A DNA stretch of 55,902 bases from Hydrogenophaga sp. (GTDB taxonomy: Bacteria; Pseudomonadota; Gammaproteobacteria; Burkholderiales; Burkholderiaceae_C). The notes under the pieces were generated by a model, which searched no databases, had not been told where the DNA came from, and worked only from the letters and a program-made list of their open reading frames with translations. Location of the stretch: the NCBI GenBank assembly GCA_030682835.1, contig JAUXNG010000093.1:1-55902 (forward strand). The letters run 5' to 3'. The first letter of the stretch is position 1, and each line of letters begins with the position of its first letter. Below are positions 37,543 through 45,550 of this stretch, piece by piece. A program made the translations under genes and the position numbers.

Positions 37543-37647
37543 ATGCGCGCCTTCCCGGGAGAAGCGTGGCACGGGACAAGGGCAGTCACGGCTCCACGAA
37601 GCACAGCCGCCCCTCATAAAGGGCATCAGGTTATGCGGGTTTTGCAT

Positions 37648-37667
37648 GTAACTTGCTGGTAACTTGC
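37648..37667 (+). promoter_or_regulatory. Tandem 9-mer direct repeat upstream of pckG
   Basis: GTAACTTGC occurs at 37648-37656 and again at 37659-37667, exactly 11 bp (one helical turn) apart, about 12 bp upstream of a -10-like TAAAAT. This spacing is typical of an activator or repressor binding as a dimer to direct repeats. Regulator unknown. Confidence 0.5.
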
Positions 37668-37895
37668 GGACCGGCTTCTTAAAATCAGGTTTGTAGGCCG
37701 GCACACGGACCCCTCGGGCACATCCGCCCCGGGTTTCCGACCTGCTGCTGGCAACACCCGGCCAGCAGCGCTTGCGCCGTCCGCCCCCTTTATTGCCAGC
37801 GGGACCCTGTTCAGCCGCCTCGTCACTGCATGCAGCCGAGGGCGGCTGTTGGCGTCTCTCTCGCACGCCGCTTTGCAACTCCTGGAACCTCAAGC

Positions 37896-39764
37896 ATGAA
37901 CTCACCCGTGATGCAGGGCCTGGCCCTCAACGTGCCCCCGTATGTGAAGAACGCCCGCCTCATCGCCTGGGTCGCCGACATGGCCGCCCTGTGCAAACCC
38001 GCCGCCATCCACTGGTGCGACGGCAGCGACGAGGAATACCAGCGCCTGTGCCAGCAGCTGGTGGACGCCGGCACTTTCAAGCCGCTGAACCCGGCCAAAC
38101 GCCCGAACAGCTTTCTGGCCTGGTCCGACCCGTCGGACGTGGCGCGCGTTGAAGACCGCACCTACATCTGCTCCGAGAAGAAGGAAGACGCCGGCCCGAC
38201 CAACAACTGGATGGCCCCGGCCGAGATGCGCCAGACGCTGCAGCCCCTGTTCGACGGCTGCATGAAGGGCCGCACCATGTACGTGGTGCCCTTCAGCATG
38301 GGCCCGCTGGGTTCGCACATCGCCCACATCGGCGTGGAGCTGAGCGACAGCGCCTACGTGGCCGTGAACCAGAAGCTGATGACCCGCATGGGCAAGGCCG
38401 TGTACGACGTGCTGGGCACCGACGGCGAGTTCGTGCCCTGCATGCACACCGTGGGCGCACCGCTGGCCGAGGGCGAGAAGGACCAGACCAGCTGGCCCTG
38501 CAACCCCACCACCAAATACATCGTGCACTACCCCGAGACGCGCGAGATCTGGAGCTACGGCTCGGGCTACGGCGGCAACGCGCTGCTGGGCAAGAAATGC
38601 CTGGCGCTGCGCATCGCATCCACCATGGGCCGTGACCAGGGCTGGCTGGCCGAGCACATGCTGATCCTGGGTGTGACGAATCCACAGGGCAAGAAATACC
38701 ATGTCGCCGCCGCTTTCCCCAGCGCCTGCGGCAAGACCAACTTCTCCATGCTGGTGCCGCCCAAGGGCTTCGAAGGCTGGAAAGTCACCACCATTGGCGA
38801 CGACATCGCCTGGATCAAGCCGAATGCCGACGGCAAGCTCTACGCGATCAACCCCGAAGCGGGTTACTTTGGCGTGGCGCCGGGCACCAACACGCTGACC
38901 AACCCCAACTGCATGGCCAGCCTGAACGACAACGTGATCTTCACCAACGTGGCGCTCACCGACGACGGCGACGTGTGGTGGGAAGGCATGGAGCAGGACG
39001 CTGGCAACAAGCCCGCCCACCTGGTCGACTGGCAGGGCAAGGACTGGACGCCGGCCATCGCCAAGGAAACCGGTGCCAAGGCCGCGCACCCCAACGCCCG
39101 CTTCACCGTGGCCGCCACCAACAACCCAGCGCTCGACCCCCAGTGGGACGACCCGGCCGGCGTAGCGATCGACGCCTTCATCTTCGGCGGTCGCCGCTCC
39201 ACCACCGTGCCGCTGGTGACCGAGGCCCGCAACTGGACCGAAGGCGTCTACATGGCCGCCACCATGGGCTCGGAAACCACCGCTGCCGCCTTTGGCGCCC
39301 AGGGCGTGGTGCGCCGCGACCCCTTCGCCATGCTGCCCTTCTGCGGCTACAACATGAGCGACTACTTCCAGCACTGGCTCAACATGGAGCAGCGCATGAG
39401 CAGCCAGGGCCACAGCCTGCCGCCGATCTTCTGCGTGAACTGGTTCCGCAAGAACGCCGAAGGCAAGTTCGTCTGGCCCGGTTTCGGCGAGAACATGCGC
39501 GTGCTGAAGTGGATGATCGACCGCATCGAAGGCCAAGCCGCCGGTACTGACACCATGTTCGGCGTGGCGCCGCAATACGAGGAACTGAACTGGACCGGCC
39601 TGGACTTCACGGCCGAACAGTTCAAAACCGTGACCCACATCGACAAGGCCGCCTGGGTCGACGAGCTGAAGCTGCACGATGCGCACTTCGAGCAGCTCGC
39701 CTACCACCTGCCCCAGGCGCTGGTGGACACCAAGGCCGCGCTTCAGAAGCGGCTGCAGGGCTGA
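37896..39764 (+). CDS. pckG: Phosphoenolpyruvate carboxykinase (GTP)
   Basis: Converts oxaloacetate and GTP to phosphoenolpyruvate, CO2 and GDP; a first step of gluconeogenesis. 622 residues, the usual length for the GTP-type enzyme. The catalytic P-loop F-P-S-A-C-G-K-T-N is near 277-285 with the reactive Cys, and the metal/substrate regions G-G-N-A-L-L-G-K-K and I-G-D-D-I-A-W are present. Bacterial PEP carboxykinases are often ATP-type; the GTP-type is common in Comamonadaceae. A ~200-base leader and tandem repeats upstream suggest regulated expression. A strong bidirectional terminator follows. Confidence 0.97.
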   Translation: MNSPVMQGLALNVPPYVKNARLIAWVADMAALCKPAAIHWCDGSDEEYQRLCQQLVDAGTFKPLNPAKRPNSFLAWSDPSDVARVEDRTYICSEKKEDAGPTNNWMAPAEMRQTLQPLFDGCMKGRTMYVVPFSMGPLGSHIAHIGVELSDSAYVAVNQKLMTRMGKAVYDVLGTDGEFVPCMHTVGAPLAEGEKDQTSWPCNPTTKYIVHYPETREIWSYGSGYGGNALLGKKCLALRIASTMGRDQGWLAEHMLILGVTNPQGKKYHVAAAFPSACGKTNFSMLVPPKGFEGWKVTTIGDDIAWIKPNADGKLYAINPEAGYFGVAPGTNTLTNPNCMASLNDNVIFTNVALTDDGDVWWEGMEQDAGNKPAHLVDWQGKDWTPAIAKETGAKAAHPNARFTVAATNNPALDPQWDDPAGVAIDAFIFGGRRSTTVPLVTEARNWTEGVYMAATMGSETTAAAFGAQGVVRRDPFAMLPFCGYNMSDYFQHWLNMEQRMSSQGHSLPPIFCVNWFRKNAEGKFVWPGFGENMRVLKWMIDRIEGQAAGTDTMFGVAPQYEELNWTGLDFTAEQFKTVTHIDKAAWVDELKLHDAHFEQLAYHLPQALVDTKAALQKRLQG

Positions 39765-39813
39765 GAGGCCGAGAAGACGGCTTTATGCGGGTGGCACACA
39801 CCACCCGCCCAGC

Positions 39814-39842
39814 AAAAAGCCACCGCATGCGGTGGCTTTTTT
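39814..39842. terminator. Bidirectional rho-independent terminator
   Basis: GCCACCGCATGCGGTGGC (39819-39836) is a perfect palindrome flanked by five A on the left and six T on the right, so it can terminate pckG from one side and the convergent membrane-protein gene from the other. Confidence 0.95.
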
Positions 39843-39876
39843 GTGTCTGAGCCGCGGCCCTGGGGCCGCGCGGGGG

Positions 39877-40461
39877 TCAGATGTAGTGCAGGTACACGTT
39901 GCGGCTGCGCTGCTCGACCATGCGGGTGGCGAAGCGCTCCCAGGCGCTGCCCTGCGTCGCGGGGCTGATGGCGGGCTCGATGCCCAGCGGTGCCAGGGCT
40001 TCGCTGAAATCGGTCGGTGCCACTTCGGCCGCCACGTGGACGGCGTCGTATTCACGCATGCGCGCCTGCATCAGCTCGCCCATCAGGCGCGGGTCGCTGC
40101 GGGCCATGTCCCACAGGCGGGCTTCGGCGCGGGCTTCTGCCAGGCTCTGCGACCAGCCGTCGAGCGAGCGCATGGTGCGGCGGGCCAGGTTGCGCGCCGC
40201 GCCGCCAAACAGCGCCAGGCCGGCGAAGATCACCACCCACAGCGCCACCCAGGCCAGCAACAGATGGTCATCGGCCCAGGTGCTGATGACGCGGTCGGCC
40301 ACCACCACCAGCGTGGCCACCGCAGCGGCCAGCAACATGCCGGCCAGGCCACGGGCGCCGTCGAAACTGCGGGTGGCGCGGTACATGCCAGCCTTGGGGG
40401 CGGCGGAAGAAACATTTGTGCCCACGGGGGCAGCGACGGAAACGGTAGCAAGTGTGCTCAT
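39877..40461 (-). CDS. Uncharacterised membrane-associated protein
   Basis: 194 residues, not recognised. Two adjacent hydrophobic helices (about 37-58 and 67-86) make a membrane hairpin; the N-terminal 35 residues are Ala/Val-rich and the C-terminal ~105 residues are charged, cytoplasmic and helical (M-R-S-L-D-G-W-S-Q-S, A-R-A-E-A-R-L-W-D-M-A-R). It is divergent from a LysR regulator gene with a 104-bp gap, an arrangement in which LysR proteins often control the neighbour. Function unknown. Confidence 0.75.
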   Translation of the reverse strand: MSTLATVSVAAPVGTNVSSAAPKAGMYRATRSFDGARGLAGMLLAAAVATLVVVADRVISTWADDHLLLAWVALWVVIFAGLALFGGAARNLARRTMRSLDGWSQSLAEARAEARLWDMARSDPRLMGELMQARMREYDAVHVAAEVAPTDFSEALAPLGIEPAISPATQGSAWERFATRMVEQRSRNVYLHYI

Positions 40462-40503
40462 GACGGGCTCCTGAAACAGGAAAAATATCTGGAATGGCTG
40501 GAT

Positions 40504-40523
40504 ACTAGGGTAAACCCGGTAGT
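40504..40523. promoter_or_regulatory. Partial inverted repeat between divergent genes, possible LysR site
   Basis: ACTA-N12-TAGT (40504-40507 and 40520-40523) encloses GGGTAAACCC, itself an inverted repeat. It lies in the 104-bp gap between the membrane-protein and LysR genes, where a LysR operator is expected. Only weak evidence. Confidence 0.4.
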
Positions 40524-40565
40524 TGTGCCACTTTAGATTTGTGATGCCTTACATTCACCAAGCAT

Positions 40566-41564
40566 ATGAATGAGCGCAACTTCCGCACCCTTGACCTGAA
40601 CCTGCTGCGTGTCTTTGACGAGGTGATGGCCGAGCGCAACCTCACCCGGGCGGCTCACAACCTGGCCATGACGCAGCCGGCGGTGAGCAACGCGCTGAAG
40701 CGGCTGCGCGAAACCCTGGGCGACGAACTGGTGCGGCGCTCGGGCTACGGCATCGAGCCCACGCCGGTGGCCCAGCTGCTCTGGCCCACGGTGCGCGACG
40801 CGCTGCAGCAGCTGCGCAACTCGCTGGCGCCGGGTGCCTTCGACCCTTCCACCGCCCAGAACGCCTTCGTGCTCACCATGGCCGACGCCACCGCCGCCAA
40901 GATCGTGCCGGGGCTGATGGACATTCTGGAGAGCGAGGCGCCCGGGGTGAACCTGCGCGTGCTGCCGCTGACCACCCGCGACCCGCGGGATCTCCTGGAG
41001 TCGGGCTCGGCCGATCTGGCCATCGGCCACTTTCCCGGCGTGGTTGCCGAGCTGGGTGCGCTGCACCTGCAGGAAACCTCGCCGCGCTTCCTGTACCAGC
41101 GGCTTTACGACGGCGAGTACGTGGTGGTGATGCGCCGCGGCCACCCGCTGGCGGGCCGGCCCATCAGCCTGGACGACTACTGCAACGCCCGCCACCTGCT
41201 GGTGAGCTTTTCCGGACGCGCCTTCGGCTTCGTGGACGAGGCGCTGGCCGGCCTGTCGCGCCAGCGGCGCGTGGTGCTGACCGTCAACCAGTTCTTCACC
41301 GCCGGCCGCGTGGTCGCCACCACCGACCTGCTCACCGTGCTGCCGCGCCATTTCGTGGAGGCCACGGGCCGCGAGCACGAGCTGGCCATGGCCGACCTGC
41401 CCCTGCCCGTGCCCGCCGTGCACGTGGACGCGCTGTGGCACCGCCAGGCCGCGCACAGCAGCGCGCACCGCTGGTTGCGCGAGGCCGTTGAACGTGCCTC
41501 GGCAAGTGGGTTTCATGCCGACACCCGGGCCGCGCCCCCCGTGTCCCCGAAAATGCCTTCATGA
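40566..41564 (+). CDS. LysR-family transcriptional regulator
   Basis: 332 residues. The N-terminal winged helix-turn-helix (about 9-66) has the LysR pattern N-L-T-R-A-A-H-N-L-A-M-T-Q-P-A-V-S-N-A-L; the effector domain follows (about 95-300). The arrangement D-L-N-L-L-R-V-F-D-E-V at the start resembles the NodD/LeuO/SyrM branch. An extra ~25-residue tail is Pro/Ala-rich. It is divergent from the unknown membrane-protein gene. Its stop overlaps the metallophosphoesterase start (ATGA), so the two are co-transcribed. Confidence 0.93.
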   Translation: MNERNFRTLDLNLLRVFDEVMAERNLTRAAHNLAMTQPAVSNALKRLRETLGDELVRRSGYGIEPTPVAQLLWPTVRDALQQLRNSLAPGAFDPSTAQNAFVLTMADATAAKIVPGLMDILESEAPGVNLRVLPLTTRDPRDLLESGSADLAIGHFPGVVAELGALHLQETSPRFLYQRLYDGEYVVVMRRGHPLAGRPISLDDYCNARHLLVSFSGRAFGFVDEALAGLSRQRRVVLTVNQFFTAGRVVATTDLLTVLPRHFVEATGREHELAMADLPLPVPAVHVDALWHRQAAHSSAHRWLREAVERASASGFHADTRAAPPVSPKMPS

Positions 41565-42454
41565 ACATCCAGCTGCTGAGCGACCTGCACCTGGAAGCCA
41601 ACCCGGGCTTCCAGGCCACTCCAGCCGAGGGCGCCGACCTGCTGGTGCTGGCCGGCGACATCGGTTCGTACCAGACCCGTCGCGACGGCACCGTGATGGA
41701 CGAGCCCGACTGGGGCCTGCGGCGCTTTTCACCGCTGCCGCAGTGGGGCGGCTGGCCGACGCCGGTGCTGTTCGTGCCGGGCAACCACGAATACGACGGC
41801 CTGGACGTGGACCGGGCGCACGCCGATCTGCGCCAGACCTGCGAGCGGCTCGGCATCATTTGGCTGGAACGGGAAAGCCTGGTCATGGACGGTGTGCGCT
41901 TCATCGGCACCACGCTCTGGACCGATTTCGATGCGCTCGGAGAGCTGCCACCTGCTGCGCCTCGCGCGGCGCCACGAGCTCCTGGCCCGCGCACGCCCAT
42001 TGCGACCCCACGACCGACCGATCCGCTGACCCACCGCCTGCGCCAGCGCGAAAAGGCGTTCCGGGCCGCCAACTTCTACCTGAGCAAGATGGACACGCAG
42101 CGCCACGGCCGCTCCTTTGATGCCGAGGCCATGCGCGCGATGGGCCTGGACTGCCAGCACTGGCTGCGCCAGGCGCTCGCTGAACCTTTCGAAGGCACCA
42201 CGGTGGTGATCACCCACTTCGCGCCCACACTGCACAGCACCGACCCGCGCTACGGCCTGAGCCCCGGCACCGCGGGCTTTTGCAACGGCCTGGACGAGCT
42301 GCTGCCGCTGGCCGACCTGTGGTTGCACGGACACCTGCACTGCCCGCAGGACCAGCAGGTCGGCCGCTGCCGCATCGTGGCCAATCCGCTGGGTTACGCC
42401 CAGAAGAACGAACAGCTCAGGTTCCAGCCGCAGCAGATCCTGCGCGTCGGCTGA
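41561..42454 (+). CDS. Calcineurin-like metallophosphoesterase
   Basis: 297 residues. Metal-binding motifs of the family are in order: S-D-L-H-L-E (8-13), A-G-D-I-G (about 32-36), P-G-N-H-E-Y (about 72-77), T-H-F-A-P and G-H-L-H-C-P. It would hydrolyse a phosphoester; substrate unknown. Between the third and fourth motifs (about 127-160) there is a Pro/Ala/Arg-rich low-complexity stretch that is probably a surface loop. Start overlaps the LysR gene by 4 bp. Confidence 0.9.
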   Translation: MNIQLLSDLHLEANPGFQATPAEGADLLVLAGDIGSYQTRRDGTVMDEPDWGLRRFSPLPQWGGWPTPVLFVPGNHEYDGLDVDRAHADLRQTCERLGIIWLERESLVMDGVRFIGTTLWTDFDALGELPPAAPRAAPRAPGPRTPIATPRPTDPLTHRLRQREKAFRAANFYLSKMDTQRHGRSFDAEAMRAMGLDCQHWLRQALAEPFEGTTVVITHFAPTLHSTDPRYGLSPGTAGFCNGLDELLPLADLWLHGHLHCPQDQQVGRCRIVANPLGYAQKNEQLRFQPQQILRVG

Positions 42455-42544
42455 GCGCAAAAGGCACCACCGGTTTGCGTCAGCGCAAGGCCACGCCGGG
42501 CCTGCGTTCTAAACTGGCGACTCATCAACGCAGAAGGAGACGCC

Positions 42545-42967
42545 ATGAAGATCCTGCTCGCCGTGGACGGCAGCGCCTACACCAAGAAGATGCTGGCCTA
42601 TCTCACCACGCACGACGAGGTGTTCGGAACGGACAACAGCTACACGGTCTACACGGTGCAGGCGCCCTTGCCGCCCCGTGCCCGTGCCGCCGTGGGGACC
42701 GAGATCGCCAAGGGCTACTACGCGGAGGAAGCCGAAAAGGTCACCGCACCGGTGGTGAAGTTCCTGGCCCGCCACGGCATCCAGCCGCAGGTGGTGCACA
42801 AGGTGGGCTCGCCCGGCGAACTGATCGCCAAAGCCGCCGAAGCCGGGAAATTCGACCTGCTGCTGATGGGCTCCCACGGCCACGGTGCCCTGGGCGCACT
42901 GGTGATGGGTTCGGTCACCACGCAGGTGCTGGCGCACTGCAAGGTGCCGGTGCTGCTGGTGAGGTGA
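42545..42967 (+). CDS. Universal stress protein (UspA family)
   Basis: 140 residues, a single Usp domain. The nucleotide-binding motif G-x2-G-x9-G-S is present near 117-131 (G-S-H-G-H-G-A-L-G-A-L-V-M-G-S) and the N-terminal I-L-L-A-V-D-G-S near 3-10 holds the ATP-contact Asp. The protein is probably a cytoplasmic dimer that binds ATP. A GAAGGAGA ribosome-binding site lies just before the ATG. The TetR gene is convergent 27 bp downstream. Confidence 0.95.
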   Translation: MKILLAVDGSAYTKKMLAYLTTHDEVFGTDNSYTVYTVQAPLPPRARAAVGTEIAKGYYAEEAEKVTAPVVKFLARHGIQPQVVHKVGSPGELIAKAAEAGKFDLLLMGSHGHGALGALVMGSVTTQVLAHCKVPVLLVR

Positions 42968-42994
42968 ACTGGTTCCCCAAAGCCGCGCAGCGGC

Positions 42995-43639
42995 TTACCT
43001 GGTCCTAAGTCCGTCGAAGCAGGTGCTGAGCACCATGTCGATGATCTGCTCGTCGGTGTAGAGGCCGGCGCCCTTCAGGAAACCTAGTACAGGGTCGCAG
43101 GCGCGCGCATAAAGCGTGTAAAGCACCGCAATGGGGGGCAGCGCTGGGTTGAGGCTGCCGCTGGCCTGTGCGGCGGTGATCCAGGCACCGAGTCGGTCGC
43201 TCACGTCCATCAGACCGTCCACGTAGGCCTTGTTGGTGGTCAGTGCGGCGCGCAGGGTGGAGTTCTCACTTGGCAGTGAGGGCATTTCGCCCGCCAGCTG
43301 GACCTGCATGGTCCAGCGCGCCACGGCGCGCAATTGTTCGATGGGTGGCGTCTGGACGTCCTGCGCCTGCAGGCTGTCCAAGAAGGCTTGGGCGCGGTTC
43401 ATCACCCGCACCATGGCGGCGGCAGCCAAGTCTTCCTTGCTCGGGAAGTGCTTGTACAGGCTGGCCTTGGCAATGCCCACCTCGGCGGCCACCTCGTCCA
43501 CCGTCATGGCCTCGAACCCTTTTTCGGCCAGCAGCCGGTTCACGGCGGACACGATCGCGTCCTCGCGGGCGATGTGCATCTGCTCGCGAAAACTGAGCTT
43601 GGCGGAGGCAGAGGGGGTTTTCTGAGCGGCGATGACCAT
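42995..43639 (-). CDS. TetR/AcrR-family transcriptional regulator
   Basis: 214 residues. N-terminal TetR helix-turn-helix (about 24-70): A-I-V-S-A-V-N-R-L-L-A-E-K-G-F followed by V-D-E-V-A-A-E-V-G-I-A-K-A-S-L-Y-K-H-F. The C-terminal ligand domain resembles the TetR_C_33 group. It is divergent from the fasciclin gene; an imperfect 28-bp palindrome in the gap (43701-43728) is a likely operator, so it probably represses itself and/or the fasciclin gene. Confidence 0.93.
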   Translation of the reverse strand: MVIAAQKTPSASAKLSFREQMHIAREDAIVSAVNRLLAEKGFEAMTVDEVAAEVGIAKASLYKHFPSKEDLAAAAMVRVMNRAQAFLDSLQAQDVQTPPIEQLRAVARWTMQVQLAGEMPSLPSENSTLRAALTTNKAYVDGLMDVSDRLGAWITAAQASGSLNPALPPIAVLYTLYARACDPVLGFLKGAGLYTDEQIIDMVLSTCFDGLRTR

Positions 43640-43700
43640 GTGTGACCTATTGGTAGAGCTCGAATTCTGCCCGATTTCGACGGACAGGTCGATAACCCCA

Positions 43701-43728
43701 CTGATACGTATTGTTTCATACTAATCAG
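43701..43728. promoter_or_regulatory. Imperfect palindrome, candidate TetR operator
   Basis: CTGATACGTAT (43701-43711) and ATACTAATCAG (43718-43728) are inverted repeats matching at nine of eleven positions, separated by six bases. They lie between the TetR gene and the fasciclin gene, 62 bp from the former. Size and symmetry fit a TetR-family site. Confidence 0.6.
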
Positions 43729-43868
43729 TATCGGTTTGACCTTATGTGACTAATATTCGACGCATCGGATCAGCGCCTACCCACATGGCGCTGGTCCGGT
43801 GCCCAGTTGAAAACGCATCCTCTTTTTCAAACTGCTCGCTTCCTTCAACCCCACTGCTGGAGTTCCCC

Positions 43869-44324
43869 ATGAAAAAGACCCTCATCGCATCCCTGATCGC
43901 ATTCGGCGCCCTGACCTCGGCCCAGGCCAAGGACATCGTGGACACCGCCATCGCCGCGGGTTCGTTCAAGACGCTGGTCACGGCCATCCAGGCCGCCGGT
44001 CTGGTGGACACGCTCAAGGGGCCCGGCCCGTTCACCGTGTTCGCGCCGACCGACGAGGCATTTGCCAAGGTGCCCAAGGCCGATCTGGATGCGCTGCTGA
44101 AGGACAAGGCCAAGCTCACCGCCGTGCTGACCTACCACGTGGTGCCGGGCAAGGTGATGGCCAAGGACGTCTCGGCCGGCATGGTGAAAACGGTGCAGGG
44201 CTCTTCGATCACCGTGGGCACCACGGGCGGCGTCACGGTGGACAAGGCCCGGGTCACGGCCACCGACATCGCGGCCGACAACGGCGTGATCCACGTCATC
44301 GACAGCGTGATCATGCCGAAGTAA
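43869..44324 (+). CDS. Secreted fasciclin-domain protein
   Basis: 151 residues. A Sec signal peptide ([15 protein letters not shown], cleaved after A-Q-A) is followed by one fasciclin (FAS1) domain with the H1 region [13 protein letters not shown] and H2 region Y-H-V-V-P-G. FAS1 domains mediate adhesion or bind small ligands; bacterial single-domain members are periplasmic or secreted. The ATG at 43869 has GGAG six bases upstream. Divergent from the TetR gene and followed by a good terminator. Confidence 0.93.
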   Translation: MKKTLIASLIAFGALTSAQAKDIVDTAIAAGSFKTLVTAIQAAGLVDTLKGPGPFTVFAPTDEAFAKVPKADLDALLKDKAKLTAVLTYHVVPGKVMAKDVSAGMVKTVQGSSITVGTTGGVTVDKARVTATDIAADNGVIHVIDSVIMPK

Positions 44325-44356
44325 GTTCACCGCTTCCGGGCATGCCCTGCGCACCA

Positions 44357-44379
44357 GCCCCGCCACGGCGGGGCTTTTT
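44357..44379 (+). terminator. Rho-independent terminator
   Basis: GCCCCGCC-AC-GGCGGGGC (44357-44374) is a perfect eight-base stem followed by TTTTT. It ends the fasciclin transcript and touches the 3' end of the convergent LysR-type gene. Confidence 0.92.
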
Positions 44380-45359
44380 CATGCCTGTACAAGGGCGGGC
44401 CGGACCGCACGGACAGCGCGGCGCCGGGGCTGCACAGGTTCGGCCACGGCGTGGCGCAGCGATTCCCCGGCTGCATGGCGCAGCGCGGCGCTGAGCGCGT
44501 CGAGCACATCCGAGCTGAGGTTCCAGCAATGCCAGTACAGCGCCACACCCAGCCGGTGGCGCGGGGCGAGGTTCACCAGTTCACCGCTGGCCAGCAGGTC
44601 ACGCACGCGCAGCTCAGGCAGCACGCTCACGCCCCAGCCGGCCTGCACGGCGCGCACCTGGCCTTCGCTGGAGGGCACGAACAGCTGCTTGAGCATGACG
44701 CGCGGCAGCTCGAAGGCCTGGGTCACGAAGCCGTGCTGCAGGTTGTCCTTGCGGTTGAAGGCCACGAAGGGCACCTGGCGGAAGTTGTGGGCGTTCAGCC
44801 CCCGGGGCAGGTGCTCGGCGGCATAGCGGGCGCTGGCCACCGCCACGTAGTCCATGGTGCCCAGCGGCTCCATCTTGCAGCCGCGCAGCGCCTGGCCCAG
44901 GGAGGTGACGCAGCCCAGCACCTGGCCTTCGCGCAGCCACTCGTGGGTGAACTCCTGATCGTCGGTGATGATTTCGATCGGCAGTCCGTCCTGCGCCAGG
45001 GTGTTGAGCGCCGGCAGCGCCCAGGTGGCGATGCTGTCGGCGTTGATGGCGACCGAGATGCGCTCTTCGTCGCGGCCGTTCCCGGTGGAGCTGGGCGCCA
45101 GCTCTTTGAGGTCTTTCTCCAGGTCGGCGCGCAGCAGCCGCATCATCTTGGCGTGCTTGAGCATGAGCTGCCCGGCCGCGGTGGGCTTGAGCGGTCGGCT
45201 GCGCACGATGAGCACGGTGCCCACCTGCGCTTCCAGCGCCCGCAGCCGCTGCGACACCGCCGACTGGGTGATGGACAGGCGCTGCGCTGCGCGTTCAAAA
45301 CCGCCCTCTTCGATGATGGCGGCAAGGCATTCCAGGGCGTCGGGGTCAAAGGTGCTCAA
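44379..45359 (-). CDS. LysR-family regulator of the ArgP/IciA type
   Basis: 326 residues. N-terminal winged helix-turn-helix (about 6-65) with G-G-F-E-R-A-A-Q-R-L-S-I-T-Q-S-A-V-S-Q-R-L; the effector domain follows to about 295. The opening D-P-D-A-L-E-C-L-A-A-I-I-E-E-G and the domain I-S-V-A-I-N-A-D-S-I-A-T-W are typical of ArgP, which senses lysine/arginine and often controls the exporter LysE. Here the divergent gene is a D-amino-acid dehydrogenase, so this member may control amino-acid catabolism instead. A 21-bp inverted repeat in the gap is a likely operator. Confidence 0.88.
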   Translation of the reverse strand: MSTFDPDALECLAAIIEEGGFERAAQRLSITQSAVSQRLRALEAQVGTVLIVRSRPLKPTAAGQLMLKHAKMMRLLRADLEKDLKELAPSSTGNGRDEERISVAINADSIATWALPALNTLAQDGLPIEIITDDQEFTHEWLREGQVLGCVTSLGQALRGCKMEPLGTMDYVAVASARYAAEHLPRGLNAHNFRQVPFVAFNRKDNLQHGFVTQAFELPRVMLKQLFVPSSEGQVRAVQAGWGVSVLPELRVRDLLASGELVNLAPRHRLGVALYWHCWNLSSDVLDALSAALRHAAGESLRHAVAEPVQPRRRAVRAVRPALVQA

Positions 45360-45465
45360 GGGATCTCCAGGGCGTCTTCAGGAAACACAGCCATTGCCCG
45401 GGTCTGCAGGGAATGGCGAGGGCGCCTTGCATGCGGGTCACACATGCATAAGCGAATCTGATGTA

Positions 45466-45486
45466 AGAAATTTTAGGTTAATTTCT
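45466..45486. promoter_or_regulatory. Perfect inverted repeat, candidate LysR/ArgP operator
   Basis: AGAAATT (45466-45472) and AATTTCT (45480-45486) are perfect inverted arms around TTAGGTT. A second inverted repeat, TGCATG-N9-CATGCA, lies at 45428-45448. Both are in the 191-bp gap between the ArgP-type gene and dadA, 65-123 bp upstream of dadA. Confidence 0.6.
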
Positions 45487-45550
45487 CTTCACGAACCCCC
45501 GGGGTTTTCCCATACTGCGCACCTGTTTGTCCATTTTTTGGGGTCGGGTC

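Larger units (their letters stand above)
37493..37895. other. 403-bp intergenic region upstream of pckG
   Basis: No gene is supported. It contains the terminator of the 47-residue gene (37512-37542), a tandem direct repeat (37648-37667) and a -10-like TAAAAT (near 37679-37684), which together probably form the pckG control region. The rest is a long GC-rich leader of about 200 bases without a recognised riboswitch. Confidence 0.55.
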
